The translations under genes were made by a program, and so were the position numbers. The notes beneath the pieces are model-generated. The model was not told the origin of the DNA, ran no database searches, and saw nothing but the letters and a program-made list of their open reading frames with translations. From Marasmius tenuissimus (Eukaryota > Basidiomycota > Agaricomycetes > Agaricales > Marasmiaceae): a DNA stretch of 64,000 bases. Below are positions 10,636 through 21,603 of the stretch, in pieces. The DNA is taken from assembly GCA_029532415.1 (NCBI GenBank), contig JAQOTA010000019.1, positions 248,001-312,000 on the forward strand, written 5' to 3'. Each line of letters starts with the position of its first letter. The stretch's first letter is position 1.

Positions 10636-13350
10636 TTGTGGCACGTCAATATTCCCACGCCGGCCCACTTCCCTCGCATTGCCGATTTCTGACCCGCACC
10701 GGGAAAAAGGTCATAATTCACTCAACATCCAATCAAAAATCATAAAAGGTGAGGACAAGCTGCTGAAGATGCCTGATCACGACCTCCAATTGTCCAGATC
10801 TCAAAAAACCTAAATGTCTCGAGCTAAATACTACAAAACCCTTGAGCGGCCCATTTCCCGGTAGGCCAAAGTACCAGGCAGTCAATCAATTAGGAAACAA
10901 CCTTTTTTGCGCTCAAATACCATGAATTCTTCCATGTCAACACCAGTGACGCGAAATGAATACGATCATGGTTGATTGATTTGCTGCCATAGTCGGTCAC
11001 TTTACCTTGGGGTTGAGCTCCCGAGTTAGAAGAGCCTCAGAAATATCCGGATACTATCTAGAACTGCCGTAGGTGAGATGATAGATGGCTATGCAACTCT
11101 TAAATTGTTGTAATTTAACGATTGTGAAGATGGAGTTATACTAAAAATGATCTCCCTAATGACTGGTGAGAAAGAGTTTAGCTGGGATGGCAATTACAGC
11201 CGCGGTGGGAAGGGGACAAAACAAGAGACACGTAGGATGTTTGATTCACTACCAATAAGCTGGTTGACTATTATTATTTGAGCCTATTTGCTTTAGGAAC
11301 CCGAGCCCAGTTTGTTGAATGAAATCAAAAGTTGGCGCACGAGCTCATGGTTGTAATACCGTCCTGCCGTATAAAACCCTCACTGGTACAGGAAGATTCA
11401 TCATTACTCCCCAACTCCTTGTCCCCGATGTTATTCAGACTGGTCAGCAGTCAAAAGGGCAGTTTTGCATGCGCCATCCTTATCTGCTTGTGGGCCGCCT
11501 CATTTGGGAGTGCCAGGCAAGTTCACAGACCTCATGGAAGACTTGAACGTATGCTTAACAGCCAACGATCACTTTCCAGGCCACTCAACGAGCAGTTGGA
11601 ACCGCTCCCTGCCAACCAACGCAGATGGTCAGTCCAGGGCTGTCCCAGTTGCTTTGGATGTGTAAGTATACTCTACGGTGCTTAACACGGTTCCCGCTCA
11701 CTGAAAACAAATCTCAGTGTTGACTGGACCCACCGAATACAAAATACAGAACCAGTGGACAGGAAGAGTGTGGCTCATTGGTTTAAATCGAGAATTGTTT
11801 TTTCTGTTTCAACAGAAGTATTTTCATTCGTCGTCTTAGTACTGTACATACTACCATTCTGAGTCGTTCAACGCGGGGCGTGACCTATGACAAAAAAGCC
11901 ACTACAACTTTTTTTCAACACCCAGCTTGGTCTGGCGTGATCGAGATGAAAGATTGACAAGAACTCAGCCAATATTGCCAGCTTTGGAAGGTTTTTAGCA
12001 TAAATTGAGGTCCCCAACTCCCAAGATAACTCAGGGAACAAGTCAAATCTTTGAAAGCCTGTAACGATTTCTAGTCAAACTTTAGGCCTGACAGAATCTC
12101 TCGACCGTTTTGCCTGAGACCTGTGACGTACCGCAAAGATCGGACTTGACATACCGTGAAGATCGGGCTCAACAGCGGGGGCTGTTGCCCGTGAACATTG
12201 TTTTACTGAAGGTGTGTACACGATACACATCTAAATATATGTGAGATGCAAGAAGTGGACGGCCCTCTCTTCGCACACGAGCAAGATGGTGCTAACGGTC
12301 CTGTAAATAGAAGAGCTTGAAAAATCCTGAAGGGTTAAACAGCCTCTAGTGGCCATTGTACTTGCGGATGAAATTAAGTCATCAGGCGATGACGGTCAGC
12401 TGCTGGGCATACTGCGCCTAATACAGCTGTTTGAGTATTATATTTTCCCGAATACGCGCAACACACTGCGATCAGTGGGCTCCGACCACCCAATTGCTAC
12501 AGTGATGACAGTCAAGACTTGACAAATAGCTGATTGGCGAAGCTCCAAACTCGATAATAACACTTGATCTCGACGGCAAAGTCCGGCATAAACGGGAAGC
12601 GCCGATACCCCACGCTCCCGAGCCCATGGGAGCGTGCCCATGATGAGTTCAGGTTCATGAAGGTCCCCGCATCGACCAAACCTATAGGATCGACTCAAAT
12701 ATACACAGTGGAAAGCAAGATCGGTGCCGTCCCGTGCCTTGTCAAGCTATAGCTACTAGCAAAATCATAGAAAAGTGACATAGTTCAGATTCACATAGAA
12801 TCCAACGGGTCGGTGAAGATACACTATAGGGAAGCTTCACCTCCTTCACTCCACTTTACCTCCATTCACCCTTGGTAGAGTAGACCGGGAGCAAACACCA
12901 AGCTTATCTACAGACTGAGACCATTACAAGATCAGGATCAAATCGTCAAGCTGAGCTGTACTGTCAACCTATTTGTAGGTGCTGCCACAATCAATCTTTC
13001 TGTAGAAGTTGAGCCCTCACCGCAACTCTATATCTGTTGTGGGAGTTCTTCAGTGGCCCGTATCAATGGCAGAGAAGCCCCCATCTATCTTCAGGTCAAT
13101 TGCCATGTCTCGTCTGAATGGGGGCAAGCTCACATGTGTTCTATTCTGTCCTTAAATTCCAGTACTTCTGACTCCCACCCAACTTGCACTCATCGCATCC
13201 GTTCCAGATACTTCCCGCCTTAGTGTCATGTCAAACCTCTCTTCACAGACATCTTTTCTCATAGCTCGAATGGACGTGCCCCCTACCGTTGAGAGCAATG
13301 CTCAGTTTGTCTCACAGCTTGTCAACAGTGCTGTCCTCAATATCGTCAAG
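10636..13350. other. no supported gene; one dispersed repeat inside
   Basis: The only structured part is the repeat at 11806-12112, listed separately. A possible + exon (about 11465-11661, ending at a GTAAGT donor) is open in one frame but has no recognisable product. The rest is stop-rich. Confidence 0.4.
11806..12112 (-). repeat. dispersed repeat, copy A (inverted relative to 58471-58748)
   Basis: Read on the minus strand, this matches 58471-58748 along nearly its whole length. Shared blocks include AAAACGGTCGAGA, TTCCCTGAGTTATC, TTTTGTCATAGGTCAC and ACGACTCAGAATGGTAGTA. The other copy lies just upstream of the hAT transposase start. It may therefore be a hAT subterminal region or an independent non-coding repeat. 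No terminal inverted repeat was found. Confidence 0.75.
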
Positions 13351-13359
13351 GTTCTGACC

Positions 13360-14195
13360 TGTATGAAGGATATCCCATCTATCGACTTCAGATCGTTGCA
13401 TAGCACATGGTCAAGTGAGCACGACCTTTGATCTGGTTGGGCCGCACTTTTTTTTTTCCCTCCGTTGCTCTTGTCGTTGCCGCCGACGACTCGGAAACAG
13501 CAGCTTGAGTATACTAATTTCTGTGCAAAAGTCGTTATTTGAGTGTTCACATTCACTCTCTGAGCGCGGTATTACCCAGTCTTGCTGATGCTTCTCCGAA
13601 TAGGTTCCCTGCCTACAGATCCACCACCATCTCCCGAATGTAACATCATCTTACCTTGGCCACCCTCGATAACCCGGGCTCTCTGGCTCTGATGCTGCAT
13701 TGAGGCACCATCTCGCCTCGGACGAGATTGTTTCCCTTATTCGAGGGGGAAACGGCTTATTTGAGGGCACACTCCGCATCTGACCACACTCTTTACGTCG
13801 GGCTACGCCATTCCATTCGCCCGCGTAAATTTATTACGTCGACCAGGATGATTATTACTCTCTTTCTGTTCTATTCACCAGTAGTCCTACAATTGTCTTC
13901 AGCTCAAGCAGGCCTTCCCCCGTAGAATTGTTGTGTATTCGTCGCCTGGGGCTGGGGCGCACGATATGGACAATTAGGCAAGCAGCAACCATAAGGTGCG
14001 ATTCTCGCCCAAAATGCGTGGCATTGTCAAGGTATCGATGTAAGTCCTCTTTCTTTGTTTACGATATTGGCTGCTGGTCATTGTTCTTCAACTCTAGCGA
14101 AGGGGCGAATGGAAACCGATCTCGAACCGTCCATCGATTAGCGGCTGCTCATGATATGGGCCCGGGAATTCACGTCTCTCAATCTTTTTAATGAC
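13360..14195 (+). repeat. duplicated block, copy 1 (other copy about 42040-43040)
   Basis: The shared landmarks, in the same order and orientation, are CATCTATCGACTTCAGAT, GCCGACGACTCGGAAACAGC, ACTAATTTCTGTGC and CCTCTTTCTTTGT. Copy 2 is lengthened by a solo LTR at 42486-42867 that is absent here. No intact gene is visible in either copy. This is an old segmental duplication or an unrecognised repeat family. Confidence 0.75.
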
Positions 14196-14762
14196 GAGTC
14201 TCGGTTCATTCCGCGACGTTCGTATCACTTGGAATATTAACTCACTGGCATAACACATCTCTAGTTTCCGACTCAACTGCAGCGACACACCGTAGTGACT
14301 TCGTTCGTGGGACGGAGGTTGTACGTGTGTGTGAACCCATTAGGTACATATTTTGTTGTTGCGTCTAAATCGTATAGGAAGCATAAAGAGACTGGCATAC
14401 AGCATTGTTGCTATCACCCACAATGTGTTGTGGCTCGCAACCCACACCATAAATACACTAGAGGCAAAAAAACGTACGCACAATGTGTCATAAATGTCCA
14501 CTCAATCTGTATCCGTCTGGAGAGAAATCTCCTCTCTCTTTCCCTCAATGGCCGCAATGCTGGAGGTCGAACGAAATCGTGCTTATGCATTGTTTCTCCT
14601 CGAAAAGACCTTCAAGGCGTGAATTATGCTTCGCTTTGCCTTCGCCTGTCGGCGAGATTTCGGACGAAATTTTGTAGGAACCTCAATCGGCTAGACCGAA
14701 TGTCATGAGGATCGCCTTGAAAACCTCGTCAGTAATCCTCAGAATGTCTCAAAGAATAACTT

Positions 14763-16117
14763 ACCGTGTATCAGCTCGGGATAACCATGGTCTCGAGCGT
14801 ATCGTTTCCCACGTGGGTTATAACTCCTTTAGAGTAGATATTCTCGAGCGGCTTGGCATATAAGATCATTCCATTGCGAACCTACCGATGTTTCTGTCTC
14901 CATCTCAGGAACACTATATTTCTTCCAATCCTTTTCGGGAATTGGATCTTTTCCATCAGGGCAAAGGGACCAATAGAAGAGCCTGTCGGGAAGAGGATAG
15001 CGTACACAATGCACGCCATTGATGTTTTCGACCGGAATGGGTGGAACAAAGAGATATACTGGAGTGGGCTGTTCTGTGGGGTCATGGAGGAATGTGTCAC
15101 TCAGCAGGAGGGTTACATTGTTGAGAAAAACTAGGGGGACCAAATGATGGGTGAGCGACAAGCTTTGACCAAAACACGGACTCACCAATATCGCCTTCCG
15201 AGTGTTCAGAGCTGTGAGCAAAAGCGAATGACTGGCTGATATAGGCAGCAACAAGTCAGGTTGGAAGGCGTAATGAGAAAATTACCCCAAATTCACCGAG
15301 CCTGCGGAGCTCGAAATCGACACAATAGGGAACTGTTCCGATCAGTAGAGAGGATCCATGGGCTGGTAGTGCACATACCTTCTTTGGAATAACTTGCCCA
15401 GATACCACGGGAGACACTCTGAAGCGAGCGTTCGGGAGAAGGGAGTGACGGGAATTTCCCGTTGCGGGGGCTCGGGCTCGGCTCAAAGCCTCGGGCTTAG
15501 GCTCATCGAAATCCGAGCCCAAGCCTTGAGCCCAAGCCGGAGGTCAAAGCCCTGGGGCTTAGGCCTGAGCCCGGGCTTAGACTAACCTCTTATATTGTTA
15601 CTGTACGTGAAAATAAAACATCTCAAGCAGTGTAGCATTTGTCTCGGAGTGCCTTCTCGCCATTGCTCGTCAAGCATGTTGGTCCAGAGAGGTGCAGTCG
15701 ACACGTCTTCCGCAACTGGTAACTCGAATTCGGTGAAATGAGCAAGGATTCCCTTCCGACGGTGTACAACAGCCCCAATGGTCAGGAGGTCATGTGGAGC
15801 AAATTTCAACAATTCCGAGTCTTCATATTGTATGACGTAGCCAGGCACAAAAAGTCGCCCAAGTGTTGCTCTGCCCAGGCGACGATATCGTTGGCATTGA
15901 GTTGTGGATGAGTTTTTTGGCGCAGTGGGGGTAGTCGAAGAAGCGGCGAGATCTGGAGCTCATCCAGTGGAAGAGGGCTAGGTGTGATGTCGTACTGCCA
16001 TGAAAGAGTTGTGAGATTGAAGTTCCAGTCGATGGGGTCGAGCGAAACCTAGTGTACTATTATTAGCTACCCAACTCTAAATATAGCAAACAGACCGGAA
16101 AATCCGCGTCCAACGCC
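14763..16117 (-). pseudogene. multi-exon family, copy 1 (broken)
   Basis: This is a paralogue of the intact gene at 62008-63.8 kb, transcribed on minus. The first part (16048-15830) encodes DWNFNLTTLSWQYDI and QLNANDIVAWAEQHLGDFLCL. A later exon (about 15128-14763) encodes PTPVYLFVPPIPVENINGVH and RYARDHGYPELI. The copy is damaged in three ways: a frameshift just after GDFLCL, about 280 bp of extra sequence with a GC-rich palindromic core (15450-15730) compared with copy 3, and a TAA near 14830. Homology stops abruptly at 16117, where the Harbinger element begins. The function of the family is unknown. Confidence 0.8.
15453..15590. repeat. GC-rich GGCTCGG/CCGAGCC palindromic repeat
   Basis: Multiple GGGCTCGG, GGCTTAGG and inverted GAGCCCAAGCC motifs form overlapping inverted repeats. 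The stretch lies within the extra DNA that separates copy 1 of the multi-exon family from copy 3. A shorter stretch of the same character sits in the copia gag fragment at 44103-44165, which suggests a mobile or expanding sequence. Confidence 0.55.
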
Positions 16118-17026
16118 ATTGGATGACTTCCCGTAAGGAATGGCAAATAACCAGCTCGCAAATAAACGTTCTGTCACAGATTTGAAATACATTATTTGCT
16201 TGTTTATTTGCCTTATGCCTCCCGTAAGCCCGGAAATTGCAGAAACCGAGCGGATTGACTTCCCCATTTGGTATGGACACCACTCGCCTCCTCCTCCAGC
16301 AGCTCGATGAAGAAGAAGAGGACGATGCACATCTTCAAAACCTCCGGGTGGCTGGCCTATGCATTGCCGGCGTTCTCGAGATGGAAACCGAACGGATACG
16401 GCGCCGTAATCCATCCCGATTATACCTTACCCGCCCTCAGCTCATGCCAAACCCACGCGTCGAGTCCCCTTGGATGAGCCTCTGGCGGGGACAAGAGGAT
16501 CGCGCATTCATTACTACAATGGGGGTTGATGTCGAGACATTCAATCATATTTTGGAAGGGCGGGGCCGGTTTCGCGAGACATGGGACAGTACGCCAATCC
16601 CACAAGGCGATGTATCCTCAAATGGCACTCCCCGACTCGGAGGGAGATCGCTCGATGCCGCTGGGGCACTCGGCCTTGTTCTACATTACCTTTCATCATC
16701 CATGCTTGAAATACATCTACAGCAAATTTTTGCCATTGTCCCATCTGTACTTGCACGGTATCTGGACTTCTCCCTCGACATCCTTCTTCGAGTGCTACGC
16801 CGAATGGAAGATGGCCGAATCTCTTTGCCTCAGACTAAAGAAGAGTTGGAAATCGATTCACTTGCCATACAGGGTCGTCATTCAATGCTTGTTGGCGCCT
16901 TTGGTAGCATTGATGGCTTATCGCTGCCAGTCCAGGTATCTGATGATGTCGAGATCGAGAATGCGACCTACAACGGCTGGAAAACAGAGCATAGGATCAA
17001 TAACGTATTGGCTTTTTCACCTCGAG

Positions 17027-17082
17027 GTGCGTGGTTGATTGGGCTCGTTCAAAATAAGCTTATCATTCAATTCATTCGTAAG
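17027..17082 (+). other. intron in the Harbinger transposase
   Basis: Donor GTGCGT and acceptor GTAAG define a 56-nt intron. Removing it gives the continuous family-typical reading SPRG-V-I-I. The automatic reading frame runs through this intron and is therefore misleading here. Confidence 0.75.
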
Positions 17083-17090
17083 GTGTCATA

Positions 17091-17285
17091 CTGCCTTTTG
17101 CATAATTCTTCAGAGGTTGCGCTCTGAAGACCGTTGTTTGTTTGGCTCAGAAATCTATTGGGACTTTATTGAAGCACTGAGCGCCCAACATTGCCAGGAG
17201 CATCCAATAGAATTTCAATAGAATTCCAAGCCAAACAAACAAAAGTTTCGGAAGCTCGACCTCTGAAGAATTATGCAAAAGGCAG
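17091..17285. mobile_element. MITE with TA target duplication inside the transposase
   Basis: The left end CTGCCTTTTGCATAATTC is matched, inverted, by the right end GAATTATGCAAAAGGCAG. The TIRs extend about 26 bp, to CAGAGG/CCTCTG. The element is 195 bp and flanked by TA on each side (17089-17090, 17286-17287), as for Tc1/mariner-type insertions. The interior (TTGTTTGGCTC, GAGCGCCCAACATT) has no coding capacity. Confidence 0.9.
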
Positions 17286-17864
17286 TAATCGATGCCGTTC
17301 TCAATGCACCAAGAAGTTGGCACGACTCGCACGTCGCCAGGCCAATATTCAAACGTCTACGTACTCGTGTACCTGATGGGTACTACCTGGTTGCAGACAC
17401 AGCATTTCCTCAAGGTACTGCGTCCATCTCTGGGAAGATCAGAGCACCGTTGAAGGATGGTAACCTTGTTCCAAACAACCCCCAAGAGCGAACAGAGGTA
17501 CTCAACTTCAATCGACAACTTCTCTCATACCGCCAAACAGCAGAGTGGGGTATGAGAGCCATGCAGGGTTCATTTGGGAGACTACGGGTTCCTTTACCCA
17601 TAGCATCGCAGAACGACTGTCTCAGGTTACTAGAGATTTGCTGCAGACTCTTCAATGTCAGAGCAAACCGTGTCAATATTAGTCAGATCAAGAACGTGTA
17701 CATGCCTCGTTGGAAACCTGCCATGGATGAAGAGATGTGGGCTGACATAGGGAATGTCTTTTTTGGCGAAGTTCGCCGTCGGGATCGTGTCTCACGTTAT
17801 CATCTCGTTGTAGCTTGATAGAGACAATTGAATTCGTAACATAATGAAAAACTAAATTACAATT

Positions 17865-19755
17865 CTATTCAATATCGAATTTACCATCAGGGTGAGGACG
17901 AATAGAGTAGCTCTGTCCGCTCTCGAGGTGGTCAGCTGCATCAGCCAAGACCTCGAGAGTGACGCGTGAACCAGAGGCAACAGAGGCCGCAGGAGGGACA
18001 GGAGGGACAGTAGGGACAGGAGTTATAGTGGTTGTGGATGGAGTAGGAGAAGGCAACGGCAATGGTGAGGAAGGTGTGCGAGAAGGTAGAATGGGAGACC
18101 GAGAACGGTCCCTTTGGGATAACCTATAGTAGTTGGGGGATGGGGACCTGTCATAGCGGGAGTGTTGTCGGTGATAATCATATTGGGATCGAGCCCGACG
18201 TGGTGTGCGGTGAGAGCGAGGTGAATCAAAGGGGAGCCCAGAGCCCTGTCCCTGAAAACGGAGCATCAGCTGCATGGTCTGCAGTTGATTCTCGGCAGCC
18301 ATGGTACGCATCTGCTCTTGATGAAGCCGAGAGGTGAGGTTGCCAACTTGCTGTGTGAGGGATGTGACTTGGGATTGGAGATGTTGGAATTGGAAGAGCT
18401 GGAGCGTGCATTGAGTCCGCTGCTCGAGAACCTGTTGCTGATGTTTGGGGTCTGATGCGGCGGCAATACTCTGTAAGGCCGCACTTGCCTGACGGGCTCG
18501 GGATGTCCGTGAAGCGGCTGTAGTGGTGTCGCGAGGGGGTAGGGGTGGCTCGGTGCGGTATGCTTTCATGACGGTGGTTCCCTTCTTCTCATCCTGCTTC
18601 TCCTTCCCTTTCCCCTTCCCTTTTGTCTTCTTCTTCACGTTGGTCGATGGTCCTTCATCATCACCAGAGGAGATGTCAATGATGTCCTCCTCATCCTCTT
18701 GCTCAGAATCATCCTGTAGGTCGCCGCAGGCAACACGCTCGTTCGCGGCTTCTTCAGCACGAAGAACGTCTTCATATATCTGAAGTCGTTCCCCATCACC
18801 GGTGGGATGCTCGGTAGCAGTTCGAACCATCTAAAAAAGCGGTCAGACGTAATAATGAAGGAAAGAGATGGCAACATACGTTGTTCCACTTCATCTGTAA
18901 TGGCTGCAGCTGCCGCTCAGGGAAGCCGTTACTCTTTGCCCATTCGTTGTACAGACAGACAACCTCCTCGCAGCCCCGGCGCCCAATAGGTATGACCTCC
19001 TCATAAAATTCGACAACTTTCCGCATCTCGTCGTTTGAGTATGCAGAAGCCTCCTTTGTCCTCCCTCTACCCTTCGTAGCAGACAGTTCCTTGTCGACCT
19101 TTCTGACAGGGCGCGTCTGCTGCTTGGATGGTGCTTTCTTCCACTTCTTGGAGGCAGGTGATTGGACATCATCGCCGTCCGAGCCTTGTGTATCCTGTCG
19201 TACAACAGGAGGTCGGGTGGACTGTGGAGGAACAACTGACATCGGAATTTGCTGGTGGAGGAGATCGTCTGGAGTCAAAGGATGAGGCGCAGGGAGTGAG
19301 GAGAAAGGAGGCGTCGGGTTAGAATGAGGAGCGCGCGCTACTGGAGTTGGTCGGGGTCGAGGCCGGGGTTCACCAGTTGTTGGAATTGGCATGGCAGGAT
19401 CACGATTGATTGTTTGGCGTGAGTCCTGTAGTATACATAGGGTCAGCAAGAGGCTCATGATTATGGTAAACAAGAAACTTACCCCATAGTAAAAGCCTTG
19501 TTGTCTTAAGGGTGGGAGTCCAGGTGGCGGGAAGTAGCCTCGCGACGTTAGGTCATGCTGGGTAAGACTTCCAAACTGAAAGGGCTGCCTTGGGGTGCTT
19601 GAATTAACAGGTGGAGGTAACGTGTTGGTGCCGGGCTGATTTTCGTTGCTGGTAGAGTTCTCGTATGAGCTGGTGTTCTGGGTGTGCTGGCCAATGTCTT
19701 CATCATTGTTGTCGCAACCAGAGTTAGGGAAGAGGTTATAATTTTGGGAGGACAT
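17865..19755 (-). CDS. Harbinger-associated SANT/Myb-like DNA-binding protein
   Basis: Three exons (19755-19483, 19425-18880, 18830-17865), all joining in phase 0, give an intact protein of about 594 residues. The introns are 57 and 49 nt with GTAAGT/GTATGT donors and ACAG/TTAG acceptors. Residues about 1-190 are Pro/Ser/Gln-rich and disordered. A basic KKWKKAPSKQQ segment precedes a SANT-like domain (YSNDEMRKVVEFYEEVIPIG ... EWAKSNGFPERQ ... MKWNN) at about 220-272. An acidic patch, a Lys-rich patch, a Gln-rich coiled-coil segment (QHLQSQVTSLTQQVGNLTS) and an Arg/Ser-rich tail follow. In PIF/Harbinger elements the second ORF is a SANT/Myb protein that binds the ends and helps import the transposase. 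That role is inferred from the domain and the neighbour. Confidence 0.85.
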
Positions 19756-19834
19756 GATAACAACGAGAGGCGCAGAGAAAAGTTGAGAGTGAGCTCAGAT
19801 TAAACTCGCATTTTTGACGACATGAACTCACCGC

Positions 19835-19841
19835 TTTTATA
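19835..19841 (-). promoter_or_regulatory. TATA box of the SANT gene
   Basis: TATAAAA on the minus strand lies about 80 bp upstream of the ATG at 19755, a normal TATA-to-start distance for a fungal promoter. Confidence 0.6.
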
Positions 19842-20314
19842 CCCTCCAACCGTGCTGTATTTCTCCCTCCTTTTCGCCCCCCAAGCCATGAATTTTGCTT
19901 CCACAATCTTCTATAGCCTTCTTTGCTGTCGTCAGAGGTGGCGGTCGCCGTCTTGGAGCACGAATTTGAGTAGGATAAACAAGGGTTTGGGGGGTCAGGC
20001 ACATGTTGAGCTGTTGAGCACTTGTAAGCAAATTTGATAATTTCCGTGCTTAAAAAACGGGAGAAACTCGCCAAGTCAAGAGAACAAAGCCATCAGGATA
20101 TAGAACGAGAAAGAAGAAGAGGAGGGACATTGGACAGGTCAAAGGAGGTTGAAGGACATGGGGGAGAGACGACACGGTAGGAGACAAGTTGAATGGCGTC
20201 AGAGCTCACGACATGTGAGCATCGGGCGAGACTTCCAAAAGCGGGTCTGAATACACATGGCCAGACCTCGCTTAACTGGAAATTGCAGCAGAAACAGTTT
20301 AGAACGGGGTCAAG

Positions 20315-20350
20315 AGGGCGTTCTAAACGTAAGTGTTTAGAACACGCCCT
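20315..20350. repeat. inverted repeat near the right end of the Harbinger element
   Basis: AGGGCGTTCTAAAC (20315-20328) faces GTTTAGAACACGCCCT (20335-20350), a near-perfect palindrome with a 6-base centre. A third TTTAGAAC sits at about 20298. It could be a subterminal transposase-binding cluster or a tiny separate element. Confidence 0.6.
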
Positions 20351-20391
20351 GCGTTTGAAATTCGAGGCTTTTGGTGTCACGCTATGCTCCT

Positions 20392-20930
20392 TTTGGGCAC
20401 AGAAAGTCGTCGAAGTGTTGCTTTGACCAGGCAAGGATATCGTTGGCATTAAGTTGTGGACGAGTTTCTTGCCAAAGTGAGGGTAGTCGAAAAAACTGCG
20501 AGCCCTGAATCTGCTCCATTAGTGGATGAGAAGCAGGTACGATGTCGTACTGCCATGAAAGAGTTTTGAGATTGAAGTTCCAGTCAGAGTGCACGAGCGA
20601 AACCTATTGTACTATTATTAGCTACCCACTTCTAAAAATAGCAAACTCACCGGAAATTCCGCGTCCAACGCCTTCATCGAGGAGTACTAATGAAATTGTC
20701 AGCCGACCCCTGAGGTGAAAGAGGAGAGATGCATACACAGGTATACACAGCGTAGCATTCCACAACGATGTCCACACATCGCTCCATGAATACATCACCA
20801 TTTGCAAGCTCTATAATCTAGTCAGGATCGTGAATGCCCCTCCACTGACGAATGTCTGTACCATCATGCGATATGAAGGCCGGCATATCAAGTCAACCCA
20901 ATCCAAACACCTGAGTTTGTAAGGGTGACC
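20392..20930 (-). pseudogene. multi-exon family, copy 2 (5' exons only)
   Basis: On minus, an exon encoding IELANGDVFMERCVDIVVEC (about 20815-20735), a 36-nt exon ending ALDAEFP (about 20686-20651) and the start of the long exon (DWNFNLKTLSWQYDIVPAS ... NANDILAWSKQHFDDFLC, 20602-20392) follow the same splice pattern as copy 3. The long exon is cut off at about 20392, where homology to copy 3 ends and Harbinger-side sequence begins, so all downstream exons are missing. Upstream similarity to copy 3 continues to at least 21030. Confidence 0.8.
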
Positions 20931-20972
20931 TGGCCACAAGAATTAAGTGTCTATAACGCGCCCGACTCATAA

Positions 20973-21536
20973 TTATAGCCCACCACGTGTGTGTAGACAA
21001 CCCCTCATAGATCTGTTTCCAAACCTAAACCAGATGGTTATCGCGGCACCCTCAGATCGCTCGATTGAGCTGACTGTTGCGACTATCTCCTTGTCTTCCT
21101 TGTTTTCTGGCTCGAAGACGAACAGTGTAAACTTGCGGCTGGAAAACTCGACCAGTTCCACACTATACGCCTTTTTATGGATCTTCACTGTTCTGACCTC
21201 GACACGCGGTCTAAAAGGATTTGTGGACTTGAGTTGCTGCTTGATGGTCATTTCCATCACGCCCGAGTAAACCTGGTTGCGCAGAATCATGTCGCCTTGC
21301 CGAATCTCCCTGAACCGATCTTGAATCGGCTAGCTCAACATAAAAATCAGCTAATGCTTGGTGAACAACGAGAGGATCATCTGCACCATCAACCTGTTGC
21401 GGCCCTGCCGTCGAATGCACAAAGATCTTTCATCACTGAGGTTATTGTTAATGATGATGTTCCCATTTGCCTGATTAAATTGTTGATTTCCTTCGATGGA
21501 TATACCCGAGGGGGAACTGAACATTGTCGTTGACAT
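20973..21536 (-). pseudogene. unknown single-frame protein with two in-frame TAG stops
   Basis: One reading frame runs from the ATG at 21536 to 20973. It encodes MSTTMFSSPSGISIEGN, an Asn-rich segment (NQANGNIIINNN), then a basic domain with DMILRNQVYSGVMEMTIKQQ and FTLFVFEPENKEDKE. It is closed only by TAG at 21351-21353 and 21330-21332, each explained by CAG to TAG. The product is about 188 residues, with no known domain. I recall similar proteins as a multicopy family in Rhizoctonia, but this is memory, not a search. A TATA box lies about 60 bp upstream of the start. Confidence 0.65.
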
Positions 21537-21595
21537 GACACTGAAGGGGAGATGACGATGGTAGGGTAGAGAGAACCGACAGGGGAAAACCCAAA

Positions 21596-21603
21596 CTTAT
21601 ATA
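21596..21603 (-). promoter_or_regulatory. TATA box upstream of the 20973-21536 reading frame
   Basis: TATATAAG on the minus strand, about 60 bp before the ATG at 21536, supports this frame having been a real gene. Confidence 0.55.

Larger units (their letters stand above)
16273..17818 (+). pseudogene. PIF/Harbinger DDE transposase (HARBI1-like), disrupted by a MITE
   Basis: The start is the ATG at 16273 (MDTTRLLLQQLDEEEED). The DDE_4-type catalytic triad is visible: FGSIDGLSLP (Asp at codon 214), YYLVADTAFP (about 17380-17410) and YRQTAEWGMRAMQGSFGRLR (about 17530-17585). A 56-nt intron at 17027-17082 (G|GTGCGT...TAAG|G) joins SPRG to VII in the usual family arrangement, just before DAVLNAPRSWHDS. 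Eight bases into exon 2, a 195-bp MITE with TA duplication (17091-17285) shifts the frame. Apart from that insertion I see no other stop, so inactivation may be recent. The protein would cut and paste the element with the SANT partner. Confidence 0.88.
16118..20391. mobile_element. two-gene PIF/Harbinger transposon
   Basis: The element has the standard Harbinger pair: a DDE transposase (+, 16273-17818) and a SANT/Myb-like protein (-, 19755-17865), arranged tail to tail with 46 bp between stops. It sits exactly where homology to the multi-exon family ends on both sides: copy 1 stops at 16117 and copy 2 starts at about 20392. I use these as approximate limits. I could not find matching terminal inverted repeats or a 3-bp target duplication, so the true ends may lie slightly inside. 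Motifs of the type TTTAGAAC/GTTCTAAA are repeated at 20295-20350 near the right end. Confidence 0.75.

Noticed and set aside
16526..17038. 170-codon + frame inside the Harbinger transposase
   Set aside because: Shadow of the transposase in another frame; the DDE motifs are in the 16273 frame.
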